This document shows, piece after piece, positions 16,176 through 24,910 of a stretch of DNA of 64,000 bases (its first letter is position 1; each line of letters starts with the position of its first letter). The stretch comes from Paenibacillus antri (GTDB lineage: Bacteria; Bacillota; Bacilli; Paenibacillales; YIM-B00363): assembly GCF_005765165.1 (NCBI RefSeq), contig NZ_VCIW01000001.1, forward strand, positions 620,001 through 684,000. The letters run 5' to 3'. Under the pieces are notes generated by a model. That model searched no databases, was not told the origin of the DNA, and worked only from the letters and a program-made list of their open reading frames with translations. Both the position numbers and the translations under genes were made by a program.

Positions 16176-17264
16176 TTATCGGCCTACCGCTTCGGAGACG
16201 CTTCGAAACCCGTCCGCCAGCGCCAGCGTCCGCACGCCTTCGGCCAACCGGCGAACCAAGCCCGGGCCTTCGTAAATGAGCGCCGTGTACACTTGCACCA
16301 ACGAGGCGCCGGCCCGTATCTTTTCATATGCGTCCTCGGGGGTAAAAATGCCGCCCGACCCGATGATCGGGAGTCCTCCTTGCGTCTCGCGATAGACGTC
16401 CCGGATGACTTCCGTGGAGCGCTGACGGAGGGGCTTGCCGCTGAGGCCTCCCGCTTCGTTCCCATGCGGATGCGATGCGACCGGTTCGCGGGCCAACGTC
16501 GTATTCGTCGCCACCAAGCCGTCGACCCCAGACGCGACGACCGCCGCCACCGTATCGGCGAGCTGCTCGTCCGTCAGGTCCGGCGCGATCTTGACGAGCA
16601 CCGGCTTCTTCGCCGCGCCGGGCCGCGCCGTCGACAGCGTATCGCGGGCCGCCGCCACCGCCTGCAGCAGCGCGCGCATCTCGTCGCCCTGCTGCAAGCT
16701 GCGCAGGCCGGGCGTATTCGGCGAGCTGACGTTCACCACGAACGCGTCGCCATGCTCGTACAACGTCTTCAGATTGCTGACGTAATCGTCCGCCGCCATC
16801 TCGTTCGGCGTCGTCTTGTTCTTGCCGATATTGACGAACAGCGGCACCGGCATCCGGGCGCGAGCGAGACTCGCCGCCATCGCCTCCGCGCCGACGTTAT
16901 TGAAGCCCATCCGATTGATGAGCGCTTCGTGCTCCTTCAGACGGAACAACCGCGGCTGTTCGTTGCCGGGCTGTCCGACGGGCGTCACCGTTCCGACTTC
17001 CACGAAGCCGAAGCCCATGGCCGCGAACGCTTCCGCCGCGGTGCCGTTCTTGTCGAGTCCGGCGGACAAGCCGATCGGATTCGGAAACTTCAGACCGCAT
17101 ACTTCGGTCGCTAGCTCGGCGAATTTCGGCACGCCGTACATCGCGTGCAACGCCCCCAAGGCGCCCGGCACGCGCGTCGCCGCCGTCAGTCCGCCGATAG
17201 TCAGATGATGCGCCCGCTCCGGATCGAGACGAAACAGCACCGATTTGGCGATGGAATATAACAT
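16176..17264 (-). CDS. Dihydroorotate dehydrogenase (quinone), class 2
   Basis: The 362-residue peripheral membrane flavoenzyme oxidises dihydroorotate to orotate in pyrimidine synthesis and passes electrons to quinone. The N-terminal hydrophobic helix (residues 1-35) and the catalytic Ser in NVSSPNTPGLRSLQ mark class 2. Other FMN-site motifs are GLSAGLDKNGTAAEAFAAMGFG, KIAPDL and IGSGGIFTPEDAYEKI. It stands apart from other pyr genes. Bacilli often use the NAD-linked class 1B enzyme with a PyrK partner; a class 2 enzyme is common in Paenibacillaceae. 45 bases separate it from the alarmone synthetase gene. Confidence 0.96.
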   Translation of the reverse strand: MLYSIAKSVLFRLDPERAHHLTIGGLTAATRVPGALGALHAMYGVPKFAELATEVCGLKFPNPIGLSAGLDKNGTAAEAFAAMGFGFVEVGTVTPVGQPGNEQPRLFRLKEHEALINRMGFNNVGAEAMAASLARARMPVPLFVNIGKNKTTPNEMAADDYVSNLKTLYEHGDAFVVNVSSPNTPGLRSLQQGDEMRALLQAVAAARDTLSTARPGAAKKPVLVKIAPDLTDEQLADTVAAVVASGVDGLVATNTTLAREPVASHPHGNEAGGLSGKPLRQRSTEVIRDVYRETQGGLPIIGSGGIFTPEDAYEKIRAGASLVQVYTALIYEGPGLVRRLAEGVRTLALADGFRSVSEAVGR

Positions 17265-17353
17265 ATGGCTTCTACCCGCTTTCTCCGACTCTTTTCCCTA
17301 TCTTCTTAGTGTAAAAGTTTTTCCAAGAAAAAGAAAGCGGCGCGTTCCCCTCG

Positions 17354-17382
17354 TTGAAAAGGTAGTCGAAACCGTTTACAAT
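17354..17382 (+). promoter_or_regulatory. Sigma-A promoter for the small membrane protein
   Basis: TTGAAA and TACAAT are separated by 17 bases. The start would be near 17389, about 40 bases before the ATG at 17429. Confidence 0.75.
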
Positions 17383-17428
17383 GAGAGTACAGTACAACCT
17401 ACCACCCATCCGAAGGAGAGAAGAGGCT

Positions 17429-17569
17429 ATGGCCAAGCGCAAGACGCTCCAGCCGCTGCGGAAACCGAAGAAGGAAGAAGGCAATCCCAAGGCGCTTAAG
17501 ATTGCCGGCATCTCGCTCGGCGTACTGCTCGTACTCTTGATCGCGCTTATCATTTTCGTGAACAATTAA
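17429..17569 (+). CDS. Small membrane protein, 46 residues, unknown function
   Basis: A very basic N-terminal half (MAKRKTLQPLRKPKK) is followed by one hydrophobic helix (residues about 26-44) ending in FVNN. It is probably a single-pass membrane protein with its N-terminus inside. AAGGAG stands ten bases before the ATG, a clean sigma-A promoter lies upstream and a terminator downstream, which together support a real gene despite its size. No family was recognised. Confidence 0.8.
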   Translation: MAKRKTLQPLRKPKKEEGNPKALKIAGISLGVLLVLLIALIIFVNN

Positions 17570-17605
17570 TTTCGGCTATATAGAGCCGCCGCCAGGCGGG
17601 ACACG

Positions 17606-17642
17606 GTCCGTCGAACGGGTTTCGTTCGGCGGACTTTTTTTT
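17606..17642 (+). terminator. Terminator after the small membrane protein gene
   Basis: GTCCGTCGAAC pairs with GTTCGGCGGAC (11 bp with one U-G pair) and is followed by a run of nine T residues. Confidence 0.9.
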
Positions 17643-17804
17643 GCGTTCGAGGGAGCGGCGACTTCGGCCGTCGCATGGCGCCCCTCCCCCCTCCCTGCAC
17701 GTCGTCTGCATCTGCGTCCCCCGCCTCGCTCCCCGGCCTACATTTGCACCCCTTTTAACCTCAAAAAGTGAGACATGACTTCATCCTGCGTCATTCCTCC
17801 CCAC

Positions 17805-18430
17805 CTTGGCCTACGGCAGGCGGCGGGGGATCGAGCATTGTTACGTCATAGTGCTAATTCTGCATCGGCATGGTGCAAAATCTGCACCACAATGCAGCAT
17901 TTTAGGCCGTTCATGTGCCTGACGGGCGGCGGGGGATCGAGCATTGTTGCGTCATAGTGCTAATTCTGCATCGGTATGGTGCAAAATCTGCACCCCATTG
18001 CAGCATTTTAGGTCGTTCATGTACCTAGCGGGCAGCGGTGGTTCGAGCATTGTTGCGTCATAGTGCTAATTCTGCATCGGTATGGTGCAAAATCTGCACC
18101 ACATTGCAGTATTTTGGTCGTTCAAGTGTCTGGCGGGCGGCGGGGGATCGAGCATTGTTGCGTCATAGTGCTAATTCTGCATCGGTATGGTGCAAAATCT
18201 GCACCACAATGCAGCATTTTAGGCCGTTCATGTGACTGGCGGGCGGCGGGGGATCGAGCATTGTTGCGTCATAGTGCTAATTCTGCATCGGTATGGTGCA
18301 AAATCTGCACCACAATGCAGCATTTTAGGACGTTCATGTGACTGGCGAGCGGCGGTGGTTCGAGCATTGTTGCGTCATAGTGCAAATTCTGCATCGGTAT
18401 GGTGCAAAATCTGCACCACAATGCAGCAAG
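17805..18430. repeat. 106-bp tandem repeat array, six copies
   Basis: The block TTGTTGCGTCATAGTGCTAATTC recurs with its CGTCATAG element at 17843, 17950, 18056, 18161, 18267 and 18373, giving a period of 105-107 bp. Each unit holds the dyad GGTGCAAAATCTGCACC and a GC-rich spacer (GGCGGGCGGCGGGGGATCGAGC). Short open frames across it translate into repetitive peptides in more than one frame, and the period is not a multiple of three, so these are not taken as genes. From 17643 to 17804 nothing was recognised. Confidence 0.92.
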
Positions 18431-18498
18431 TAAGACTGTTCATGTCTCTGGCGGCCGCTGTGGCGCTTGCCGCCTCGACGCCGCCTCCCGCCGAACAA

Positions 18499-18536
18499 CA
18501 AAAAGAGGCCGCCCCATCCGCTAGGGGCGACCCTCT
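18499..18536 (-). terminator. Terminator after the NHL/stalk protein gene
   Basis: On the minus strand GAGGGTCGCCCC and GGGGCGGCCTC form an imperfect stem around TAGCGGAT, followed by TTTTT. Confidence 0.8.
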
Positions 18537-18542
18537 CGCTTG

Positions 18543-20105
18543 CTACTCTCTCAAGATGACCGTCGTCGACGCGCCGTGCCAATCGACGTCGACGCCGACC
18601 TGCTCGGCGAAAAATCGAACCGGCACGTACGTGCGGCCGTCCGCGACGTACGGCGCCGCGTCGATCTCCGTCGTCGTCGTCACGCCGTCCGCCGTCTGCC
18701 GCACTTCGAGGGCGCCGATCGTAAGTCGAATCGTGCCGTTCGCGCCGGACAAGACGATATCGTTGCCTTCGAACGCGACTTCATAGCCCATCGCTTCCGC
18801 GATCGCCCGCACCGGCACCATCGTCCGGTTCGAACGAAGCTCCGGCTTCGCATCGAACGCGACCGTTTCGTTGTTGTACAACACGCGGATATCGCCGTTC
18901 GCCGCCCAGCCGTTCGGAAGCTCGTAAAACTCGATTTTACGAATCTTGTTATTGTACGTGTCCGAAACGTACAAGCTGCCGTCCGCGCCGATCGCGACGT
19001 CGGACGGATAATCGACCATCGCTCTCTGATCGATGCCGTTCGCGACGCCGTAATCTCCGTCGACGTTGCCGACGACCGTAACGACCTTGCCGTCCTTCAA
19101 ATATCGGATGCTGTGGTTTAAGCTGTCCGCGATGTACAGACCGCCTTCCGCGTCCACCGCCAGCCCCTTCGGGCTGTAGAATCTGGCGTCGGCGGCCGCT
19201 CCGTCGACGTAGAAGCCTTCAACGTACAACGCGTCCTTCGCATACCGGCCGCCGCCGGCGACCGTCGTCACCGTACCCGCGGCGAAGTCGATATACCGAA
19301 TGCGCTGATTGCCGGTGTCGCTCACATACAGATTCCCTTGGGCGTCCAGCGCCAGACCCGTCGGTTCGTTGAACAACGCCTCCGCGATCGGTCCGTCCTT
19401 GAAGTCGCCCGCATCCTCGACGACGCCTTCGAACGCCTCGATCGCCCGCTTGGACAGCGCGTTCAGCGTCGTCACGTTGCCTGACGCGTCGATCTTGCGG
19501 ATCGCATGATTCAGCGTATCCGCTACATAGACGGCGCCGTCTCTCGCGACCGCGACGTCCGACGGCGAATCGAACGCCGCTTCCGCTCCCGCGCCGTCCT
19601 TATAGCCGAGCACGCCTTGGCCCGCGACGGTCGACACTGCGCCGTTCGCGGCGATCTTCCGTATCGCGTGATTGCCCTTGTCCGCCACGTAGACGTTGCC
19701 GCTCGCGTCGGCCGCCAGCCCCGCCGGACTCGAGAAGAAGCTCAGATCGCGAGCGCCGTCTTGCAGCGCGCCCGCCGGCAAGCCCGCGTCGTCGAACAAG
19801 ACCGTAACCTCCACGCCGGCGTAGCCGGACACGCTCCCGCCTTTAATCTGGCGGATGCGGTGGTTGCCGGTATCGGCGACGAGCAAAGATCCGTCTCTTA
19901 GCGCCAACACCGCGCCCGGATGCCGGAACGACGCTTCCGCGGCCGCCCCGTTCAGCTCGTCGAATTCCCCGCTTCCCGCGACGTCGAACGACTCGATCAA
20001 GGGCCGGCCTTCCGGCGAATAGATCGCCGCGCTCGCGCCGGCCGCCCCTCCGAAGAGAAGCGCCGCCGCCAGGCTGCTAAGACTTAAGGTTCGAATGATT
20101 TTCAT
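18543..20105 (-). CDS. Secreted NHL-repeat protein with C-terminal stalk domain
   Basis: The 520-residue precursor has a signal peptide ending ASA at about residue 26. Residues 50-395 hold about five NHL beta-propeller blades, each with variants of GSLLVADTGNHRIRQI (VYVADKGNHAIRKI, LYVSDTGNQRIRYI, LYIADSLNHSIRYL). The last 115 residues are a copper-amine-oxidase-N/stalk domain (NRTMVPVRAIAEAMGYEV and GRTYVPVRFFAEQVGVDVDW), a module that Paenibacilli use in cell-surface proteins. It is probably attached to or held near the wall and may bind protein or polysaccharide. It follows the FecR/Ig protein gene by 19 bases and should share its transcript. Confidence 0.92.
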   Translation of the reverse strand: MKIIRTLSLSSLAAALLFGGAAGASAAIYSPEGRPLIESFDVAGSGEFDELNGAAAEASFRHPGAVLALRDGSLLVADTGNHRIRQIKGGSVSGYAGVEVTVLFDDAGLPAGALQDGARDLSFFSSPAGLAADASGNVYVADKGNHAIRKIAANGAVSTVAGQGVLGYKDGAGAEAAFDSPSDVAVARDGAVYVADTLNHAIRKIDASGNVTTLNALSKRAIEAFEGVVEDAGDFKDGPIAEALFNEPTGLALDAQGNLYVSDTGNQRIRYIDFAAGTVTTVAGGGRYAKDALYVEGFYVDGAAADARFYSPKGLAVDAEGGLYIADSLNHSIRYLKDGKVVTVVGNVDGDYGVANGIDQRAMVDYPSDVAIGADGSLYVSDTYNNKIRKIEFYELPNGWAANGDIRVLYNNETVAFDAKPELRSNRTMVPVRAIAEAMGYEVAFEGNDIVLSGANGTIRLTIGALEVRQTADGVTTTTEIDAAPYVADGRTYVPVRFFAEQVGVDVDWHGASTTVILRE

Positions 20106-20124
20106 ATGATCTCCTTATGAGTCC

Positions 20125-22491
20125 TTAGTAAGAGAAAGAAAACGTTTCTGCAGGCACGTAAGACGTCCCGTCTTCGAACACGAATTGCGCATAGACGAAT
20201 TGGAACATCTCCGGATCGCCGATGCCGGACGGTTTCGTAAACCTGAGCGTCGCCATCGTCTCTTCGTTGTCGAACTCGACGGCGGCTCCGGTGCCGAACA
20301 ACGTTAAGGAATAAATTTGCTCGCGCAGTTCCTTCCCGGTACCGTCCACGCCGTCGACGTAACGGAGCACTTCGGCCGTCTGGGCGGCAGGGAATTTCGT
20401 CGCATGATACGTTGCGTTCGTCGAAAGCGCCGGGCTTACGGTTCTTCCGCTGACGAAATGAAGCTGCATGCCGTACAGCTTCTTCGTCCCCGTGAAGTTG
20501 TCGAGCTTCACGGCGATATCGAAGCCGTTCGTCGTATCCGTCTTCGCCAGCGTCAACTCCGGAGAAGCCGGCGTCGGCGAGACGATGTTGTGCGTAAACG
20601 TCTTTTCGTTCCCGACGTATAGCGCCGATTCACTAGGTTTATAGACCGCTCTATACGTCTTCGTCGTCGGCGCCGTCGCGTTCGGCGTCAATGTGAACGA
20701 AGTCGCTCCCGAGACAAGCGTATTCTCGCCGATCTTCAAGGAACTATCGTACAACTCGACCGTTCCTACCGGCGTTCCGGTGCCCGGCGAAGTCGCGGCG
20801 ACGGTAACGCCGAGCGTGAACGTCGCGCCGATCTCGGACGAAGTCGGCGCATCGACAGTCACCGTCGTCGCGCTCTTCACCTTCAGCGTCTGCGAGAAGG
20901 ACGTGCTCCTCTCAAGCGAGCTCGTTCCCGGATAGATGGCGTTCACTGCGTACGTGCCCATCGGGAACGCCGTCAAGCTTTGCGCCGCCGTCAAGGTCAG
21001 CACGGCCTTGCCGCCGGACGTCGTCGCCGTCCCGATCGACGTCGAGCCCTTGCGGAACGTCACCGTAGCGCCGTCCGGAACCGCCGAACCGTTGCTGTTA
21101 TTTTTCACGTTGGCGGTAATCGTAATGGCCTCTCCTACGACCAGCTCGCTCTTGCTCAGCTCGACCGTCGTCGTCGTCGCGGTCCGGTCGTCCGACGACG
21201 AGCCCGACTGCGTAGGCTGCGTCGGCGTCGTCGGGGCTTTCCCGGTCTCTTGCTGCTGCTTCTCTTGCTCCTTCTGTTCCAAGCGCTGCTGAAGCGCATC
21301 GCGCTGCTGCTGGGACAACTGCTCCAGAAGACGGTCCGCGGCTTCCTGCTTCTTCTGCTCTTGCGCTTGTTGGTTCGCTTGCTGCAGCTGCTGCGCCGCT
21401 TGTTGAATTTGTTGAATCAGCGATGCGTTATTGTTCGTGACTTCCGTCTTCTTCTCTTCCTTCTGCTGCACCTGCTGCTGCTTCTTCTCTTCCGCTTGCT
21501 GCCGCTGCCGCTGGCGCTGCCGCTCCGCCGCGGGATCGACGCCCGCCGTCCGGTCGATCGGCGGCACGTCCCGGTTCAAGTCGTATTGCCGATCCTGAAT
21601 CGAGATGTCCCGGTTGGCGGCCGCGGCGATGTCTTGCGCCTCCGTCTCGTCAAGCGTTCCCGAATCCACGGCCGTCTTCAGAATGTTGAACAAAGCATTC
21701 TCGACGTTGGACTTATATTTATCGAGAGCTTCCTGCTCTTGCAAGCTCAGCGTGCCATTGGGATTCGCGTCCCCGCCGCCCGAGAAGCCGCCGATGATCT
21801 CGTCGTTCTCCTGATCGATCAATGCTTTATTTTTCAGCAGCGCCTCGATGACGCTCTTGTCCGCCTGCTTGACGATGTCCGACGGATCCACGTACGACAC
21901 GCCGGCTTTCGGCGGCGCATCCGGATACACGGTGACCTGCTGCGCAGGGAGCACCAGCGTGGAATCCCGTTGTCCGGGATTGCCCGCTTCGACGCGGCCG
22001 GCGCTGACGAACATCGTCGGAAGGCCCGTAATCGGATCGATCGAAACCATAAAGTGCGTGCCCCGCACGCCCATGACCGCCGTCGGCGTTTCTACCTTAT
22101 ATGTACTGCTGGAGCCCGTAATCTTCTCTACCTTGTTATACATCGAACCGGCCCATGTCTTCACGGCCGTATCGCTGCCGCCCGCCTTGTCCTTCAACTT
22201 GGACAGCGCGCCGCTCCAATTTTCCCCTAACACCACTTCGTCGTCTCGGTCGGCGACCTTCAGCGTCACGCTGCCGCCCTTCTCGACCTTCAGTTTATCG
22301 CCTTCGTTCAGGCCCATACCGTCGAATACTCGAATCTCCTTCGTCCCGCCGGCCTTCGTCACCTTCACGGTTCCGGTCACGTCGGTCACCAAGGCGAATC
22401 GCGTAGACGCGCCGAGGGCCGTACCGCCGAACATGCCGAACACAAGGGTGAAAACCAATAACGTTATTGCCCATTGCTTCGCTCTTCTCAC
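20125..22491 (-). CDS. Secreted FecR-domain protein with Gln-rich coiled coil and Ig-like repeats
   Basis: The 788-residue precursor starts with GTG and a signal peptide cleaved near residue 28. Residues 30-190 form a FecR-type domain (VTDVTGTVKVTKAGG, TPTAVMGVRGTHFMVS). Residues about 315-420 are a Gln/Glu/Lys-rich segment likely to be coiled coil. Two bacterial Ig-like domains follow (about 440-545 and 548-640), then a cohesin-like beta domain (about 650-788). No sortase motif or transmembrane anchor was seen. TAGGAGG is eight bases before GTG. It is the first gene of a two-gene operon with the NHL/stalk protein; a surface structural or adhesive role is inferred. Confidence 0.88.
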   Translation of the reverse strand: MRRAKQWAITLLVFTLVFGMFGGTALGASTRFALVTDVTGTVKVTKAGGTKEIRVFDGMGLNEGDKLKVEKGGSVTLKVADRDDEVVLGENWSGALSKLKDKAGGSDTAVKTWAGSMYNKVEKITGSSSTYKVETPTAVMGVRGTHFMVSIDPITGLPTMFVSAGRVEAGNPGQRDSTLVLPAQQVTVYPDAPPKAGVSYVDPSDIVKQADKSVIEALLKNKALIDQENDEIIGGFSGGGDANPNGTLSLQEQEALDKYKSNVENALFNILKTAVDSGTLDETEAQDIAAAANRDISIQDRQYDLNRDVPPIDRTAGVDPAAERQRQRQRQQAEEKKQQQVQQKEEKKTEVTNNNASLIQQIQQAAQQLQQANQQAQEQKKQEAADRLLEQLSQQQRDALQQRLEQKEQEKQQQETGKAPTTPTQPTQSGSSSDDRTATTTTVELSKSELVVGEAITITANVKNNSNGSAVPDGATVTFRKGSTSIGTATTSGGKAVLTLTAAQSLTAFPMGTYAVNAIYPGTSSLERSTSFSQTLKVKSATTVTVDAPTSSEIGATFTLGVTVAATSPGTGTPVGTVELYDSSLKIGENTLVSGATSFTLTPNATAPTTKTYRAVYKPSESALYVGNEKTFTHNIVSPTPASPELTLAKTDTTNGFDIAVKLDNFTGTKKLYGMQLHFVSGRTVSPALSTNATYHATKFPAAQTAEVLRYVDGVDGTGKELREQIYSLTLFGTGAAVEFDNEETMATLRFTKPSGIGDPEMFQFVYAQFVFEDGTSYVPAETFSFSY

Positions 22492-22541
22492 AGTTTCGTC
22501 CTCCTACCCTATCGGCGTTGAATATGGAACGCCCATCCTTC

Positions 22542-22570
22542 ATTTTACGGTGTTAAAGACAAGTCCGCAA
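22542..22570 (-). promoter_or_regulatory. Promoter for the FecR/NHL operon
   Basis: On the minus strand TTGCGG and TAAAAT are separated by 17 bases, about 45 bases before the GTG start. Confidence 0.6.
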
Positions 22571-22585
22571 TATAATCTTTGCACG

Positions 22586-22620
22586 CAAAAAACCTTCCCC
22601 CGCTTGAACGGAGGAAGGTT
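22586..22620 (-). terminator. Terminator after the ferredoxin gene
   Basis: On the minus strand AACCTTCCTCCG and CGGGGGAAGGTT form a stem around TTCAAG, followed by TTTTG. Confidence 0.88.
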
Positions 22621-22645
22621 TATCATCGATATGGAGCCTCGAAAA

Positions 22646-22921
<276 letters not shown>

Positions 22922-22930
22922 TCATTTGTC

Positions 22931-22959
22931 ATCATAATACAACCCGGCCCAAAATTCAA
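22931..22959 (-). promoter_or_regulatory. Sigma-A promoter of the ferredoxin gene
   Basis: On the minus strand TTGAAT and TATGAT are separated by 17 bases. The -35 box overlaps the last codons of the MobB-like gene. Confidence 0.75.
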
Positions 22960-23444
22960 ACGATATCGGACGAATCCCCTCGCAGGAACCGGCGTTCCAG
23001 CTCGTCGACCAGGTCGTCGAGTTCATGAAAGTAGTATACCGGTAAGCCCGCGTCGTTATCTTTGGAAAACGACCCCTTCGTCACGGCGGCGACGACCGGC
23101 GCAAGCGCGTCCGTCAGCAGCGCGGCTTGTTCTTCCGTGCGGAACACGAACACCTTCGGCGCGCCGGAACGGATCATGCCGTCGGCGACGACGACGTCGA
23201 ACCGTCGGTCCGGATCGAAAGCTCCGTCCGCGGGACCTTCCGAACCGGCGACGAATCGGACCTCGGCGGCGCCGGCGATCGCGAACTTCTCGCGAATCGC
23301 GTCGTCCTCCGCGTCCGCTTCCACGACCGAAAGAACTTCCAATCCTCTATTATGAAAATAACGCGTCACCTGCGATGCCAATGTCGTCTTCCCGCTGTCC
23401 GGATGCCCGACGAACGCGATGACCGGGGTCTCTTTTTCGCTCAT
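22956..23444 (-). CDS. MobB-like P-loop GTPase
   Basis: A 162-residue protein with a Walker A motif GHPDSGKTTLASQV (residues about 13-26) and a fold pattern like MobB, the small GTPase linked to molybdopterin guanine dinucleotide synthesis. The Walker B-like stretch is FDVVVADG. No other molybdenum cofactor gene is near, so a molybdenum role is uncertain. Its ATG overlaps the end of the DNA polymerase IV gene by four bases, which indicates co-translation but not shared function. It might equally be a diverged GTPase with another job. Confidence 0.7.
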   Translation of the reverse strand: MSEKETPVIAFVGHPDSGKTTLASQVTRYFHNRGLEVLSVVEADAEDDAIREKFAIAGAAEVRFVAGSEGPADGAFDPDRRFDVVVADGMIRSGAPKVFVFRTEEQAALLTDALAPVVAAVTKGSFSKDNDAGLPVYYFHELDDLVDELERRFLRGDSSDIV

Positions 23445-24727
23445 TCCTCTTCGTTCCCTTCCAGATGATCCATCTGCAGCGAGGTGCCTCGTTCCTTCTT
23501 ATTTCGGATGCGGGAAGCCGGATCGTCGCCGAGCATGCCCGCCGTCAAGATGGCGCTCTCTCCGTACTTGTCCCGAATGCGGTCCATAACGGTCGTCAAC
23601 TCCGCCTTCTTCGGCTGCTCCCGATACTCGAACAGATCGAGCTGCATCGGCACGTCCTCCTTCTCGCGCAAGTTTTGACAGGCGACGCCGAGCAGCCGCG
23701 CCGGCGCGCGGTCGGGCCAATGCTTCTCGAACAACGCGCAAGCCGCCCGATGCACGACCGCCGCCTCGTCCGTCGGGGCCGGCAGCGTGACGGCTCGCGT
23801 GATCGTCTTCATGTCCGGCCGGCGAATCGTGATCTGAACGGTGGAGGCGATCAGCCCCTTGCGCCGGAGCCGCCGCGTCACCTGATCCGCCAAATTCAGC
23901 AGCACCCTCCGCGCCTCGTTCGGCTCCGTGACGTCCTCCGGCAGCGTCACCGTATGGCCGACCGACTTCGCCTGCTCCCGCTCGGCGTTCACCGGCGCGT
24001 CGTCCCGCCCGTTGGCGGCGCGCTTCAGCCAATGGCCGTTCACGCCGAAGTGCGTGACGAGGAACGCTTCCTCGGCTTCGGCCAACGCGCCGAGCGTCCG
24101 GATGCCGAGCCGTTCCAGCTTCGCGGCCGTCTTCGAGCCGATGCCGTGCAGCTCGTCGCAGGGCCGAGGCCAAAGCGCCTTCGGCACGTCCCGCAGCCGC
24201 AGCACCGTCAGCCCGTTCGGCTTCTTCATATCGGACGCCGTCTTCGCCAGCAGCTTGTTCGGCGCGACGCCGATCGAGCACGGGAGGCCGAGCTCCTCGC
24301 GGATGCGCCGCTGCAGCTCGCCCGCGATCGCGAGAGGCGGACCGAACTGCTTGGAGCCGGTAATATCGACGTAGCATTCGTCGATCGACACCGGCTCGAC
24401 GAGCGGCGACACGCTCTCCACGATGCGCAGGAACGCAAGCGAATAGCTGCGATACAAGTCGAAGTCGGGCTTCAGCAGAATCAGCCCGGGACACAAACGC
24501 GTCGCCTCCCGGACGGTCATGCCGGTCTTGACGCCTCTCGCCCGCGCCGGATACGACGACGTCACGACGATGCCCTTGCGCGCCTCCGCGCTGCCCGCGA
24601 CCGCCGTCGGCTTGCCGCGGTACAGCTCCGGCTCCGCCGCCTCGTGCACGGAGCAATAGAAGGCGTTCATGTCGATATGCAATATAACTCTCCCGCTCTT
24701 GGGATATGCGTCTTCGTTGACCATCAT
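23441..24727 (-). CDS. DNA polymerase IV (Y family)
   Basis: This 428-residue translesion polymerase copies damaged templates with low fidelity. The palm has HIDMNAFYCSVHEA (first catalytic Asp) and SIDECYVDITG (Asp-Glu pair, near residue 115). GIGSKTAAKLERLGIRTLGALA is the helix-hairpin-helix in the thumb, and the little-finger domain follows to about residue 350. QLDLF near residue 371 is a canonical sliding-clamp-binding motif, here followed by a 55-residue tail. The start has TAGGGTGAG just before two adjacent ATG codons. No LexA box was recognised upstream. Confidence 0.96.
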   Translation of the reverse strand: MMVNEDAYPKSGRVILHIDMNAFYCSVHEAAEPELYRGKPTAVAGSAEARKGIVVTSSYPARARGVKTGMTVREATRLCPGLILLKPDFDLYRSYSLAFLRIVESVSPLVEPVSIDECYVDITGSKQFGPPLAIAGELQRRIREELGLPCSIGVAPNKLLAKTASDMKKPNGLTVLRLRDVPKALWPRPCDELHGIGSKTAAKLERLGIRTLGALAEAEEAFLVTHFGVNGHWLKRAANGRDDAPVNAEREQAKSVGHTVTLPEDVTEPNEARRVLLNLADQVTRRLRRKGLIASTVQITIRRPDMKTITRAVTLPAPTDEAAVVHRAACALFEKHWPDRAPARLLGVACQNLREKEDVPMQLDLFEYREQPKKAELTTVMDRIRDKYGESAILTAGMLGDDPASRIRNKKERGTSLQMDHLEGNEEE

Positions 24728-24848
24728 CTCACCCTAACCTGCAAACGAACGGCTCCTCCAGGCTGCTGATTTCAGCATACTCGCGGGCCCGCCGCCCGGT
24801 CAAGCGCGCGCCCTTCGCGCAAAAAGGATATTCCAACCTTGCAAACCG

Positions 24849-24857
24849 TGCTATAAT
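24849..24857 (+). promoter_or_regulatory. Extended -10 promoter for citramalate synthase
   Basis: TGCTATAAT fits an extended -10 element, about 50 bases before the ATG at 24911. No good -35 box and no T-box or long leader was seen. Confidence 0.5.
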
Positions 24858-24910
24858 ATTCGAAATCGCTGCAAATACGGAAACTTGGATAAGCAAGGGA
24901 GGACGCCGGA

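Noticed and set aside
15291-17114. 607-codon open frame on the plus strand
   Set aside because: It is antisense to the alarmone synthetase and pyrD genes, with a composition typical of a GC-rich shadow frame.
17805-18430. Repeat array as CRISPR or as small repetitive proteins
   Set aside because: No unique spacers. The period is about 106 bp and shifts frame; the short frames lack ribosome sites and stop within the array.
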